From positions 186,001-250,000 of the forward strand of contig NZ_CP033219.1 in NCBI RefSeq assembly GCF_004006175.1: DNA of 64,000 bases, read 5' to 3'. A program made the position numbers and the translations under genes. The notes under the pieces were generated by a model. That model did no database searches and was not told the DNA's origin. It worked only from the letters and a program-made list of their open reading frames with translations. Positions 17,960-26,973 of the stretch are shown here, piece after piece; within the stretch, counting starts at the first letter, position 1; each line of letters starts with the position of its first letter. The stretch is from Parasedimentitalea marina. GTDB taxonomy: Bacteria > Pseudomonadota > Alphaproteobacteria > Rhodobacterales > Rhodobacteraceae.

Positions 17960-18493
17960 CTACGGGCGGATTTCAACGGTGGTTCCGATTGGTACAAGCG
18001 CCCACAATCTTTCCATTTGTTCGTTTGATACGGCGATGCATCCGTCGGTCCAGTCGCCGGGCAGAGTAACCATATCCCCCAAGGAGTTGGGCTGGCCGTG
18101 AATGAAAATATCACCGCCTGGGTCCACTCCTTCTGTTTTGGCACGAGTGATGTCTTCGGGTCTTGGATAATCAAGCCCTAGCGACAGATGGAATGAACTG
18201 CGTGGGTTTCGACGATTGATGCTGAACAGGCCTTCCGGGGTTTTCCCATCGCCTTCGTGCTGTTTGTCGCCAAGCGGGGCAAATCCCAAACTCACCTGCA
18301 TTTGCAATACAGCTATACCATCGCGGCTGGCGGTCAGGCGTTTTGCAGATTTCTCTATTAGAATAAGGTCGACGTGCTGGACTGTGTCGGCCAGAGGGGG
18401 AGCCTCTGGCCGTGGTCCGTAGTTTTGCCACGCCCACCAACCGAATCCTAATGCAAGAATCAGGCCGGTCAGGAGGCTAAGGCGGCGGATCAC
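17960..18493 (-). CDS. L,D-transpeptidase (YkuD domain)
   Basis: 177 aa with an N-terminal signal anchor (LLTGLILALGFGWWAWQ), then a YkuD domain ending in the catalytic motif IHGQPN ... DWTDGCIAVSN, where the Cys is the nucleophile. Enzymes of this family form 3-3 crosslinks in peptidoglycan or attach proteins to it in the periplasm. The start codon abuts the stop of the upstream MalY/PatB gene with no gap, so the two are co-transcribed and probably coupled. It ends ahead of a bidirectional terminator. Confidence 0.92.
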   Translation of the reverse strand: MIRRLSLLTGLILALGFGWWAWQNYGPRPEAPPLADTVQHVDLILIEKSAKRLTASRDGIAVLQMQVSLGFAPLGDKQHEGDGKTPEGLFSINRRNPRSSFHLSLGLDYPRPEDITRAKTEGVDPGGDIFIHGQPNSLGDMVTLPGDWTDGCIAVSNEQMERLWALVPIGTTVEIRP

Positions 18494-19666
18494 TTACTGG
18501 AGATCCGAAAAGGCGCGGGTCATGCGTTCGCAGGCCTCGATCACCCGGCTGCGTTGGGTGGCCAGGTTGAACCGTTGGAACATCTCACCGCTGGCGCCAA
18601 AGCTGGGGCCTTGCGAGACGGCAAGTTTGGCGACGTCGCGGATGCGGGCCTTGACCTCATCGTGGCTCATGCCGGTGGCCTCAAAATCGACCCAGGCCAG
18701 ATAGGTGGATTGCAGTGGCAAAGATTTCAGGCCCGGAATTGCATTGATCGCCTGATCAAAGATACGCCGGTTTTCATCGAGATGGGCTATCTGCGCATCC
18801 ACCCATTTGGCGCCTTCTGGCGAATAAGCGGCGGTGATCATATTGATGGCCAGACTGCCGGCGCCGTAGTCCAGCGTGTTCAGCCGGTGCTTCATCGCGG
18901 CGCGCAGGCTGTCGTCGGGAATGATCATGTTGCCAGTACGCTGACCTGCAATGTTGAACGTCTTGGACGAGGCGGTCAGGGTGACCGTCCGGTTGCGGGC
19001 CTCGGGGGCGGCGATGTCCATAGGTACAAAGGTGGCGCCCGGGAACACCAGATCGTGGTGGATTTCATCCGAGATCAGGATCAGATCGTTGCGACTGGCA
19101 AAGGCACTGATTTCACGCAGTTCCTCGGGGGTCCAGACGCGGCCTGACGGGTTCTGCGGGGAACACCATATCAGGATTTTCTCACTGCCGGTCAGGCGGC
19201 GTTGGGCGTCGTTGAGATCCAGAACATAGGTATCGCCGTCGCGTTTCAGCGGGCATTCGGTCAGGACCCGTCCGGTCTTTGCGATTTTATGGGCAAATTC
19301 GTGGTAGACCGGTGAGAAGGTCACGACGCTGTCGCCCGGATCGCTCCAGACGTCCAGAGACAGCGCAATGGCATTGCCCAATCCCTGCGAGGTCAGAATC
19401 CAGTCCTGCTCGATTTCCCAGTTGTGACGGGTCTTCATCCACCACTGCACGGCGGCCAGATAGTCAGGGTGATCCCAGGAATAACCAAAGACGCCGTGAT
19501 CGGCGGCCTTGCGGATCGCGTCGATCACGCAGGGCGCGGTGGCGTAATCCGAATCTGCCGTCCACATAGACAGACCGTCATCAGGGGAGACGCCATAGAG
19601 CGTCTCCATCTTGTCCCATTTAGTGCTGTTGGTGCCGCGACGGTCGATTGGGTCGTCAAAACTCAT
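18494..19666 (-). CDS. patB: MalY/PatB-family PLP C-S lyase / aminotransferase
   Basis: 390 aa fold-type I PLP enzyme of the MalY/PatB group, which cleave cystathionine or cysteine to release thiol or sulfide. Family marks: GTNSTKWD at the N-terminus, LSMWTADSDYATAP, YHEFAHKI, CSPQNPSGRVWTPEEL, DEIHHDLVF and the PLP Lys in TASSKTFNIAGQRTGNM. In some roseobacters a PatB enzyme takes part in tropodithietic acid synthesis, but none of the tda genes is nearby here, so a housekeeping sulfur role is more likely. Confidence 0.92.
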   Translation of the reverse strand: MSFDDPIDRRGTNSTKWDKMETLYGVSPDDGLSMWTADSDYATAPCVIDAIRKAADHGVFGYSWDHPDYLAAVQWWMKTRHNWEIEQDWILTSQGLGNAIALSLDVWSDPGDSVVTFSPVYHEFAHKIAKTGRVLTECPLKRDGDTYVLDLNDAQRRLTGSEKILIWCSPQNPSGRVWTPEELREISAFASRNDLILISDEIHHDLVFPGATFVPMDIAAPEARNRTVTLTASSKTFNIAGQRTGNMIIPDDSLRAAMKHRLNTLDYGAGSLAINMITAAYSPEGAKWVDAQIAHLDENRRIFDQAINAIPGLKSLPLQSTYLAWVDFEATGMSHDEVKARIRDVAKLAVSQGPSFGASGEMFQRFNLATQRSRVIEACERMTRAFSDLQ

Positions 19667-19764
19667 CCAGAATTCTCCTCGTGTTTGGGCCTGAAGCTAC
19701 TGCGAAACGCAGCAGGTGCAAGGGGGGCGTTGCGGTGGCTGAGGCAATGGCCTAAATCGGGGGC

Positions 19765-20283
19765 ATGAAACGTAATATTTTGATCCATCCCGACCCTCGC
19801 CTTAAAAAGGTTTGCGCGCCAGTCAGTGATATCACTGACGCGTTGCGCAAGCTGGCTGATGATATGCTGGAAACCATGTATGACGCGCCGGGCATTGGCC
19901 TGGCGGCGCCGCAGATTGGCGTCATGGACCGGTTGATCGTGCTGGACTGTGTCAAGGAAGAGGGCGAAGAGATGCGCCCGCTGGTGATGTTCAATCCGGT
20001 GGTTGTGGCGGCCTCGGATGAGACCAACGTCTATGACGAGGGTTGTCTGTCGATCCCGGACCAATACGGCGAAGTGACCCGCCCCGAGGTGGTGGATGTG
20101 GAATGGATGGATCGCGACGGCAAAGCGCAGCGGGAACGGTTTGACGGATTGTGGGCCACCTGCGTGCAGCACGAAATTGACCACCTGGAGGGCAAGCTGT
20201 TCATCGACTATCTGAAGCCGCTGCGCCGTCAGATGATCACTCGCAAGATGCAAAAGCTGAAACGCGAGCTGGCGCGCAAGTGA
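19765..20283 (+). CDS. def: Peptide deformylase 1
   Basis: 172 aa metallo-hydrolase that removes the formyl group from nascent N-formyl-methionine. All three family motifs are intact: GIGLAAPQ (Q50), EGCLS (metal ligand C94) and QHEIDH (H136, E137, H140). The C-terminal helix is long and Lys-rich (LKPLRRQMITRKMQKLKRELARK), as in ribosome-binding type 1 enzymes. First of three overlapping deformylase genes, ahead of fmt. Confidence 0.97.
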   Translation: MKRNILIHPDPRLKKVCAPVSDITDALRKLADDMLETMYDAPGIGLAAPQIGVMDRLIVLDCVKEEGEEMRPLVMFNPVVVAASDETNVYDEGCLSIPDQYGEVTRPEVVDVEWMDRDGKAQRERFDGLWATCVQHEIDHLEGKLFIDYLKPLRRQMITRKMQKLKRELARK

Positions 20284-20777
20284 GCAAGCTAACGATCCTG
20301 ACCTGGCCTGATGCCCGCCTGTCGCAGCGCTGTGCGCCTGTTGGGGCCGAACCGCTGGATGATCTGATCGCCGATATGTTCGAAACCATGTACGCCGCTG
20401 AGGGCCGCGGACTGGCGGCGCCACAAGTGGGCGTGATGAAAGGGTTGTTTGTGATGGACTGCACCTGGAAAGAGGGGCCGAAGTCGCCGATGGTGATGAT
20501 CAATCCAACCATCATGGCTGCCGAGCGCAGTCCTGCCGAGATGCAGGAGGGCTGCCTGTCGATCCCGGGTGTGCTGGTCTCGGTCGCGCGCCCCAAAGCA
20601 GTGACCGTGCAGTGGACCGCCGCCGAGGGCGACATTCACATGGCTGATTTCGACGGGTTTGAAGCGCGCTGCATTCAGCATGAGTTTGATCATTTGAACG
20701 GCACCGTGACATTTGATCACCTGTCAGGCGCGGAGCGTGCCAACGCCGAGGCTGAATTTCTGGAGATAAACACGTGA
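20280..20777 (+). CDS. Peptide deformylase 2
   Basis: 165 aa paralogue with all catalytic motifs kept: GRGLAAPQ (Q49), EGCLSIPG (C92) and QHEFDH (H134, E135, H138). It lacks the long basic C-terminal helix of deformylase 1, ending in [14 protein letters not shown], so ribosome docking may differ. The GTG start overlaps the previous stop by four bases (GTGA). Probably catalytically active; whether it has a separate substrate range cannot be told from sequence. Confidence 0.93.
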   Translation: MSKLTILTWPDARLSQRCAPVGAEPLDDLIADMFETMYAAEGRGLAAPQVGVMKGLFVMDCTWKEGPKSPMVMINPTIMAAERSPAEMQEGCLSIPGVLVSVARPKAVTVQWTAAEGDIHMADFDGFEARCIQHEFDHLNGTVTFDHLSGAERANAEAEFLEINT

Positions 20778-21271
20778 CCACCCGTATCTGCCTGCCCTGG
20801 CCAGACAAACATCTGCGCACCAAAGCCGCCGAGGTGAGTGAAATCACCGACGAGATCCGCGCCATCTGGGTGGACATGGTGGACACCATGGAGGCGATGC
20901 CCGGTGTGGGCCTGGGCGCTCCACAGATTGGTGTGATGCTGCGATTGGCGGTTGTCGATGGCAGTCGTGAACGCGGTAAGGCTGTAAAGATGGCCAATCC
21001 CGAGGTGCTGCATGCCTCGATTGAGCTGCGCGAACATGACGAGGCCAGCCCAAACTTGCCGGGTGTGTCAGCTAAGATCAAACGTCCCCGCGCGGTGACC
21101 GTTCGGTATATGGATGAGGCTGGCGAGACGGTAGAGCGGGATTTTGTTGGGGTTGAAGCGACAAGTGTGCAGCACCAGATCGATCACTTGAACGGCCGAA
21201 TGTATTTTGACCGGTTGAGCAAGGTTAAGCGCGACATGTTGTTGCGCAAGGCCAAGAAACAAAACGGCTGA
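20774..21271 (+). CDS. Degenerate peptide deformylase paralogue
   Basis: 165 aa, clearly of the deformylase fold (GVGLGAPQ with Q51; QHQIDHLNG at the third motif), but the second motif EGCLS reads EASPN, so the metal-ligand Cys is Ser92, and the catalytic Glu of HExxH is Gln135. Both metal His residues (H134, H138) remain. Hydrolysis by the normal mechanism should be lost; it may bind formyl-peptides, assist the neighbours or do something else. The frame is intact and tightly packed (GTG overlapping the previous stop), with a basic C-terminal helix like deformylase 1, so it is not an obvious pseudogene. Confidence 0.88.
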
Positions 21272-21324
21272 TTGCCGGTATTAGTGGTGCGTATAAGCAC
21301 GCAGCCTACACAGGAAGCAAAGTG

Positions 21325-22230
21325 ATGCGCGTCATATTCATGGGTACGCCCGAGTTTTCGGTTCCGGTGCTGGAGGCCCTGGTTGAGGCCGGGCACGAGA
21401 TTGCCGCGGTCTATTGTCAGCCACCACGCCCGGCGGGGCGGGGCAAGAAGGACAGGCCAACGCCGGTGCATGCGCGCGCGGTTGAGCTTGGGTTGCAGGT
21501 GCGCCACCCGGTGTCGTTGAAAACGTCCGAGGCGCAGGATGAGTTTGCCGCGCTGGGCGCCGACATTGCGGTGGTGGTGGCCTATGGCCTGATCCTGCCG
21601 CAGGTCATTCTGGATGCGCCCACCAAGGGATGTCTGAACATTCACGCCAGCCTGCTGCCACGCTGGCGCGGGGCGGCGCCGATCCACCGCGCGATCATGG
21701 CGGGGGATGCCGAGACGGGGATTTGCATCATGCAGATGGAGGCCGGGTTGGACACTGGGCCGGTACTGCTTCGGGAAGGCACAGCCATTGGCGAAGAGGA
21801 AACCACCGCGCAGCTGCATGACCGACTGTCAGAGATGGGGGCGTCATTGATCGTGACTGCGTTGCGGCATCTCGATGGGCTCTCTCCTGATGTGCAGCCT
21901 GCCGATGGCGTCACCTATGCCAGCAAGATCGACAAGGCTGAGGCCCGCATTGACTGGAGCCGCCCAGCGGTTGAAGTGGATCGCCAAATCCGTGGGTTGT
22001 CGCCGTTTCCCGGCGCCTGGAGCGAGTTGGGCGGTCAGCGGGTCAAGGTGCTGGCGTCAAAACTGGCTGAGGGACAGGGGAATCCGGGGCAAGTGTTGGC
22101 GGAAAACCTCACTGTGGCCTGCGGAAGCGGTGCGGTTGAGCTGCTGCGCTTGCAACGGGCGGGCAAGGGCGCGCAGGATCGTGACATCTTTTTGCGTGGT
22201 TTCCCGGTGACGCCGGGCGATTGTTTCTGA
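21325..22230 (+). CDS. fmt: Methionyl-tRNA formyltransferase
   Basis: 301 aa. It formylates Met-tRNA(fMet) with 10-formyl-tetrahydrofolate. The N-terminal catalytic Rossmann domain begins [18 protein letters not shown] and contains [20 protein letters not shown] (N, H catalytic) and the D in GLDTGPVLL. The C-terminal OB-like domain follows ([23 protein letters not shown]). ATG at 21325 is chosen over the GTG at 21322. Together with the deformylases it forms one block for adding and removing the formyl group. Confidence 0.97.
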
Positions 22231-22243
22231 CCGGAGAGCCTGC

Positions 22244-22480
22244 ATGTTTTTGACCCTGATGGGGACCGTGGTGATTGCCGGGATCGTTGGCTACGCGGCC
22301 GAACGGTCCGGGTTCACCCATAATGGCTACCTGCCGTCGATTATCATCTGTGTCGGCGGTGCGTTTCTGTTTTATTTTGTGCGGCTGATGTTTGGCATCG
22401 GCTTTCATGCGGCGGGCTGGAATGCCATTGCGTCGTCTATCGGGGCGCTGATCATTGTGCCCTTTCACTGGAAGAGGTGA
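22244..22480 (+). CDS. Small membrane protein, 78 aa
   Basis: Three short hydrophobic segments (LTLMGTVVIAGIVGYAA, LPSIIICVGGAFLFYFV, WNAIASSIGALIIVPF). The Gly-rich pattern resembles the GlsB/YeaQ/YmgE stress-associated membrane family. Thirteen bases after the fmt stop, with GGAGAG as ribosome site. It is followed after four bases by a second protein of similar size and style. Confidence 0.7.
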   Translation: MFLTLMGTVVIAGIVGYAAERSGFTHNGYLPSIIICVGGAFLFYFVRLMFGIGFHAAGWNAIASSIGALIIVPFHWKR

Positions 22481-22484
22481 AGAG

Positions 22485-22721
22485 ATGCCTATTATTGCCC
22501 TGATAATCATCGGAGCGGCGGCCGGCTTTCTGGCCACGCGGCTGATGCGAATTGACGCTAATGTTGTAACCACGGTGGTCATCGGCATGGCCGGGGCACT
22601 GATCGGCGGACTGCTGTTGCGGTTTTTGCTGACAGTGATGGGCATGATGGCCGGCTTTGTTGGGGCGGTGCTGGGGGCCTTGCTGCTGATCTGGCTGTGG
22701 CAGACCTATTTTCAGAAGTGA
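22485..22721 (+). CDS. Small membrane protein, GlsB/YeaQ/YmgE-like, 78 aa
   Basis: IIALIIIGAAAGFLATRLMRIDANVVTTVVIGMAGALIGGLLL is close to the transglycosylase-associated (YeaQ/YmgE) pattern: Gly-rich helix, short polar turn, Gly-rich helix, third helix. Function in the family is unproven. ATG at 22485 with GAAGAG upstream is preferred to an in-frame start inside the previous gene. Probably the last gene of the def-fmt transcription unit. Confidence 0.75.
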   Translation: MPIIALIIIGAAAGFLATRLMRIDANVVTTVVIGMAGALIGGLLLRFLLTVMGMMAGFVGAVLGALLLIWLWQTYFQK

Positions 22722-22771
22722 TAACTTAGCGCGCGCCTGACCTGAGGGTCGGACAGAAAATAGGCCTTTTC

Positions 22772-23398
22772 CTAGCTGCGCGGCGGGCGGCTTTTGTAAA
22801 CCGGCAGGTGCCAGCCAAAATGGATTGAACCAGCCCGCAGCGCCCAGCAGACGACAGCACAGGCAATCAGCGCGCTTAGGTCATCAGTCATGCCCAGCGA
22901 CTTGATACTGACAGCAGTCATGGCACCGGCCATGGCGCAGGTCATGTAAAGCTCGCCCTGTTTCAACACCAAGGGCACCTCGTTGCAGACCACATCGCGC
23001 ATCAACCCGCCAAATGATCCGGTGGCCATTCCCATCAGCACCACAATGACCGGGGATTTGTCCAACTCCATCGCGGCGCCGGTTCCTGCAGAGACCGCAA
23101 CGGCAAGGGCAAAGCTATCCAGCCAGATCAGCCATTTTTGCCGACTTTCCACCCGGTGTGCGGTGAAAAAAATAAGCACCGCTGCAGCCGAGGCCAGCAG
23201 GATATAGGTCGGCTCGCCCACCCAGAACACCGGGTGCCGGTCCAGTAAAAGGTCGCGGATAGTGCCGCCGCCAACAGCCGTTAAACAGGCGACAAAGGCG
23301 AAACCTACAATGTCCAGCTGGGCACGGCTGGCGACCAGTGCGCCGGTCAGTGCAAAGACCAGAACCGAGGCGTAGTCTAATAGGGTCAGAAAGTTCAT
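22772..23398 (-). CDS. TRIC-type (UPF0126/YicG) cation channel protein
   Basis: 208 aa with seven hydrophobic segments arranged as two repeats of the UPF0126 domain, each with the GGG and D/R pattern: CLTAVGGGTIRDLLLDRHPVFW and MATGSFGGLMRDVVCNEVPLVL. Bacterial members have been shown to be trimeric monovalent-cation or glycine-associated channels (TRIC family). It is convergent with the small membrane proteins and co-directional with rnhA. Confidence 0.87.
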   Translation of the reverse strand: MNFLTLLDYASVLVFALTGALVASRAQLDIVGFAFVACLTAVGGGTIRDLLLDRHPVFWVGEPTYILLASAAAVLIFFTAHRVESRQKWLIWLDSFALAVAVSAGTGAAMELDKSPVIVVLMGMATGSFGGLMRDVVCNEVPLVLKQGELYMTCAMAGAMTAVSIKSLGMTDDLSALIACAVVCWALRAGSIHFGWHLPVYKSRPPRS

Positions 23399-23427
23399 AG
23401 GCGGACCCTATCAGAGCTGCGTGGCGG

Positions 23428-23898
23428 TCACGGTTTGGATTTTTTTGGTTTGAACGGCGCCATGCCAGCACGGGCCAGCTCATCCGCGCGTTCGTTTTCT
23501 TCATGGCCGGCGTGACCCTTGATCCATTTCCAGGTCACCTGATGGCGCAGCTGCGCCTCGTCAATGCGCTGCCACAGATCGACGTTTTTAACGGGTTTCT
23601 TGGCCGAGGTTTTCCACCCGTTCTTTTTCCAGCCAAAGATCCAACCCGTAACGCCGTTTTTCACATAGGCCGAATCGGTCACTATGGTCAGCGTTGAGGG
23701 CCGGCTGAGGCTTTCAAGGGCGTTGATCGCGGCCAGTAGCTCCATCCGGTTGTTGGTGGTGTCTGGCTCGCCGCCTTTCAGCTCGCGCTCTTTGACGATC
23801 GCGCCGTCACTGTCGATGGCGCGCAGCAAGACGCCCCAGCCACCGGGGCCGGGATTGCCAGAGCAGGCGCCGTCGGTATGGGCAATCAGCTCAGGCAT
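23428..23898 (-). CDS. rnhA: Ribonuclease HI
   Basis: 156 aa. It cleaves RNA in RNA-DNA hybrids. It opens with [16 protein letters not shown] (D9), then [14 protein letters not shown] (Glu), [26 protein letters not shown] (Asp plus the basic protrusion) and [16 protein letters not shown] (final Asp), so the DEDD active site is complete. The start overlaps the stop of the upstream methyltransferase by eight bases. Confidence 0.97.
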   Translation of the reverse strand: MPELIAHTDGACSGNPGPGGWGVLLRAIDSDGAIVKERELKGGEPDTTNNRMELLAAINALESLSRPSTLTIVTDSAYVKNGVTGWIFGWKKNGWKTSAKKPVKNVDLWQRIDEAQLRHQVTWKWIKGHAGHEENERADELARAGMAPFKPKKSKP

Positions 23899-24487
23899 GA
23901 GACGTCACCGCGATCCAGTCCGAAGGTTTTCCGTCCAGCCCAACGCCGTTACCAAGTGTCCGGTCGGTGATCGTGAATCCAGCTTGTGTCATGTGGTCCT
24001 CAAGCTCCTCTTGAGAATAGTAAGTATAAAACCGGCCAATTCTGTCCGGGCCCTGGCCGCTGCCGAGTTTCATTCCGATATAGAAGGTCCCGCCGGGTTT
24101 CAACGCCTTGTGCAGTGCGGCCAGATGGGTTGGGAATTCCGCGCGCGTGGCGTGTAGCAAGCTAAAGTTGGCCCAGACCCCATCATAGGTTGCGCGGCCG
24201 GCGATATCCTCAAACACGGCCTGGGTTGCGGTCACTCCGGTGTGTTTATTCGCCAGAGATACCATTTCTGTCGAGGCATCCGTGGCCTCAACGGTCAAAC
24301 CGGCCTGCGCCATTGTGGCGGCAGCATTGCCCGGGCCACATCCCAGATCCAAAGCTCGCCCCCCCGCTGGAAGGGCGTTGATAAAACGCTGGAGTTGGCG
24401 GTCGCCAAAGGTATCGGCTTTGACCATCTCGGCATATTCGGTGGCGCGTTGGTCATAGACGCGGATTGTGTCGGTCGTTTTGGTCAC
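23891..24487 (-). CDS. Class I SAM-dependent methyltransferase
   Basis: 198 aa with the SAM-binding motif [19 protein letters not shown] (motif I), the acidic VEATDAS after beta-2, and NFSLLHA ... [13 protein letters not shown] further along. The substrate cannot be assigned. Its 3' end overlaps rnhA by eight bases, so the pair is co-expressed. A strong GGAG-type ribosome site precedes the start. Confidence 0.87.
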   Translation of the reverse strand: MTKTTDTIRVYDQRATEYAEMVKADTFGDRQLQRFINALPAGGRALDLGCGPGNAAATMAQAGLTVEATDASTEMVSLANKHTGVTATQAVFEDIAGRATYDGVWANFSLLHATRAEFPTHLAALHKALKPGGTFYIGMKLGSGQGPDRIGRFYTYYSQEELEDHMTQAGFTITDRTLGNGVGLDGKPSDWIAVTSHA

Positions 24488-24507
24488 GGGGCCTCTCCTT
24501 AAGGGTA

Positions 24508-25122
24508 TCAGGCGCGTTCAACAGCCAGGCGGGCGGCCAATCCGGCAAAGATGGCGGCAAAACCCCGGTTGAGCCAGGCCAGGACGCGCTCGGACCCAAG
24601 CACGTAGTCGCGGGCGGTGGCGGCAAACAATCCGTAAAGCACGAAGATCACAAAGGTCAGCGCCATAAAGACCGCGCCAAGCAGCGCCATTTCAAAACTG
24701 GCGGAATTGGCGTTACCACTTAGAAAGGGGGGCAGCAGGGCCAGAAAGAAGATCGACAGTTTCGGATTCAGAATGTTGATCAAAGCTCCGCGCTGGGCGA
24801 TTTTGAGACCAGACTGGGTGGTGCGTTTCGACGTGATGGCAAGGGCTCCGCCGGACTTCAGAGCCTGCCAAGCGAGATAGAGCAGATAAAGAACACCGGC
24901 GATCTTGACGATCTGGAACAACATCGCCGAGCTGTGCAGGACCGCCGCCAGACCCAGAGTTGCGGCGGCCAAATGTGGCAGGATGCCAAAGGTGCATCCC
25001 AGCGCCGCCCAGAGCGCGGCTTGTCGTCCCTGACCCAACCCAAGCGCGAGGGTGTAAATGACACCGGTTCCGGGGGCCAAAACAACGACAAAGGCGGTCA
25101 GCAGGAAATGCAGAGAAATCAT
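24508..25122 (-). CDS. LysE/RhtB-family amino-acid exporter
   Basis: 204 aa with six hydrophobic segments. Typical LysE marks are VVVLAPGTGVIYTLALGLGQG in the first loop and KIAGVLYLLYLAWQALKSG in the middle, followed by GALINILNPKLSIFFLALLPPFL. Members export lysine, threonine, homoserine or similar amino acids. ATG at 25122 has CGGAG upstream; the longer frame adds an unrelated hydrophilic stretch. Confidence 0.9.
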   Translation of the reverse strand: MISLHFLLTAFVVVLAPGTGVIYTLALGLGQGRQAALWAALGCTFGILPHLAAATLGLAAVLHSSAMLFQIVKIAGVLYLLYLAWQALKSGGALAITSKRTTQSGLKIAQRGALINILNPKLSIFFLALLPPFLSGNANSASFEMALLGAVFMALTFVIFVLYGLFAATARDYVLGSERVLAWLNRGFAAIFAGLAARLAVERA

Positions 25123-25220
25123 TATGGGCTCCGAAATGACGAGTGGGGCAGGGCTGCGTAACCTTGTATGACTGAGGTGGTCGCCGCAAGCCTGCGATTG
25201 CTTGGATCCCAAAGCTTCAT

Positions 25221-25280
25221 CTGGCCTGAAATATCCCGGGGGTGAATTGGCCCAGGGCCAAGAGGGGGCAGCGCCCCCTT
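25221..25280. repeat. Candidate dispersed extragenic element
   Basis: A GC-rich stretch between lysE-type gene and ispH with AATATCCCGGGGGTGAATTGG, a small stem GGCCC / GGGCC and a stem AGGGGGC / GCCCCCT (near 25262-25278). From memory, closely similar blocks recur between genes in Rhodobacterales. Only one copy is in this window, so the repeat nature is not shown here. The last stem could also help terminate ispH, but lacks a T run. Confidence 0.4.
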
Positions 25281-25283
25281 CTG

Positions 25284-26240
25284 TTACCGCTGAACGGGTT
25301 GACGCAGCACGCGGGGCACTTTGAATTCGATGTCTTCAACGGCGGTTTCGACCACTTCGACGGTCACGTCATAGCGGTTGCGGAAGGCGTCGATCACCTC
25401 GTTGACCAGCAGTTCAGGGGCCGAGGCGCCGGCGGTGATGGCGATGCTGCGAATGCCGTCCAGGGCACGCCAGTCGATGTTGGCCGCGCGTTGTACCAAT
25501 TGCGAGTAATTACATCCGGCCTTGGCGCCGACCTCGACCAGGCGGCGTGAGTTCGACGAATTGGGTGCGCCGACCACCAGCAGGGCGTCGCTTTTGGGGG
25601 CCACCGCTTTCACTGCGGCCTGGCGGTTGGTGGTGGCATAGCAGATGTCTTCCTTGTGAGGGCCGATAATGGCTGGAAACCGGGCGTTCAGGGCGGCCAC
25701 GATATCCTTGGTGTCATCCACCGACAGGGTGGTCTGGGTCACAAAGGCCAACTGGGCCGGATCGCGCACTGCCACAGTGGCCACATCCTCGACGGTTTCG
25801 ACCAGCAAAACCTCGCCATCGGGCAGCTGGCCCATGGTGCCAATCGTTTCGGGGTGGCCTTTGTGGCCGATCATGATCATCTGCAATCCGGCACTGGCGT
25901 GACGCTGGGCCTCGATATGCACCTTGGAGACCAGCGGGCAGGTGGCATCCACATAGATCATCTGGCGCAGGGTGGCTGCGGCCGGAACGGATTTCGGCAC
26001 CCCATGGGCGGAAAAGATCACCGGCCGGTCATCGGGACAGTCCTCCAGCTCTTCCACAAAGATGGCGCCCTTGTCGCGCAGGCTGTCCACTACAAATTTA
26101 TTATGTACGATCTCGTGGCGGACATAGACGGGCGCGCCCCATTTCTCTATCGCCATTTCGACGATCTTGATGGCACGGTCGACACCGGCGCAGAATCCGC
26201 GCGGTGCGGCCAGATACAGGGTCAGGGCGGGCTTGGTCAT
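25284..26240 (-). CDS. ispH: 4-hydroxy-3-methylbut-2-enyl diphosphate reductase
   Basis: 318 aa iron-sulfur enzyme, last step of the MEP isoprenoid pathway, yielding IPP and DMAPP. The cluster Cys residues are in [24 protein letters not shown] and [12 protein letters not shown]; the conserved [14 protein letters not shown] and [10 protein letters not shown] are present, as is the [10 protein letters not shown] substrate motif. ATG at 26240 follows AAGGAGACGCCC. The frame remains open far upstream, but that part is Pro/His-rich non-homologous sequence. Confidence 0.97.
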   Translation of the reverse strand: MTKPALTLYLAAPRGFCAGVDRAIKIVEMAIEKWGAPVYVRHEIVHNKFVVDSLRDKGAIFVEELEDCPDDRPVIFSAHGVPKSVPAAATLRQMIYVDATCPLVSKVHIEAQRHASAGLQMIMIGHKGHPETIGTMGQLPDGEVLLVETVEDVATVAVRDPAQLAFVTQTTLSVDDTKDIVAALNARFPAIIGPHKEDICYATTNRQAAVKAVAPKSDALLVVGAPNSSNSRRLVEVGAKAGCNYSQLVQRAANIDWRALDGIRSIAITAGASAPELLVNEVIDAFRNRYDVTVEVVETAVEDIEFKVPRVLRQPVQR

Positions 26241-26377
26241 GGGCGTCTCCTTGTGCTGCAGAGGTAAGGCTTTCGCGGCGTCAGGTCCAGTGGGGGTGGT
26301 GATCGCGGTTATGTGATTAGAGCCTCCAGCGCGGGAAGGGGCGAAAGGGAATTCAAAATGGGTGAAAAGGACCGGAA

Positions 26378-26839
26378 ATGAAGATTGTTTTGGGCGGCGG
26401 TGTGTTGTTGGCCGTTGCTGCGGCAGCTTGGCTGTGGAGCCCGAGCGACGGCGTTCACGCGGCAGGGCTGCTGCCGTATCAGGATGAGGCAGCAGTAACG
26501 CGCGGGGCAGAAGTGTATCAGGACTATTGCGCCAGCTGTCATGGGGATCAGTTGCAGGGGCAGGCAAACTGGCGGGATCGTGACGCCGATGGATACTTAC
26601 CGGCGCCTCCGCATGATGTGACGGGTCACACCTGGCACCATGATGATGCACAGTTGTTAGAGATCACCCGGAAAGGCACCGCGGCGTTGGTCGGCAATGG
26701 CTATCGCAGCCGGATGCAGGGATATGAAGACGTGCTGAGCGAGCAGGATATGCTGGCGGTTCTGGCCTATATCAAAAGCACCTGGCCGCCCGAGGTCATT
26801 GAGCGCCACAATGCAATGAACACGCAGGACGATGGCTAA
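26378..26839 (+). CDS. Secreted c-type cytochrome
   Basis: 153 aa, signal peptide or anchor at residues 1-25, then a single class I cytochrome c domain with heme motif CASCH and candidate axial Met in [27 protein letters not shown]. The region before the Met ([27 protein letters not shown]) is His-rich and typical of small periplasmic cytochromes used with copper proteins or oxidases. The electron partner is unknown. It is divergent from ispH and ends before a bidirectional terminator. Confidence 0.9.
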   Translation: MKIVLGGGVLLAVAAAAWLWSPSDGVHAAGLLPYQDEAAVTRGAEVYQDYCASCHGDQLQGQANWRDRDADGYLPAPPHDVTGHTWHHDDAQLLEITRKGTAALVGNGYRSRMQGYEDVLSEQDMLAVLAYIKSTWPPEVIERHNAMNTQDDG

Positions 26840-26904
26840 CAGGCAGATGGCTGATGTGACCGACGACGTGGCAGGTCCCAAAAGCGGCGCGCAGGACAGG
26901 GATT

Positions 26905-26946
26905 AAAAAAAGCAGACGCCGAAGGATACTCCGGCGCCTGCTTTTG
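26905..26946. terminator. Bidirectional rho-independent terminator
   Basis: AAGCAGACGCCG / CGGCGCCTGCTT stem (one mismatch) with A run before and T run after, between the cytochrome gene and the convergent NYN gene. Confidence 0.88.
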
Positions 26947-26973
26947 TTGCTAACTCAAATCACTTGAGACGTG

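Noticed and set aside
18494..19666. PatB as a marker for tropodithietic acid synthesis
   Set aside because: None of the other tda or paa genes occurs in the window; neighbours are an L,D-transpeptidase and deformylases, so a general C-S lyase role is simpler.
22726..22732. TTAGCGC heptamer after the GlsB-like gene
   Set aside because: A single copy between convergent genes, not at a promoter; counted as background for the pckA repeat array.
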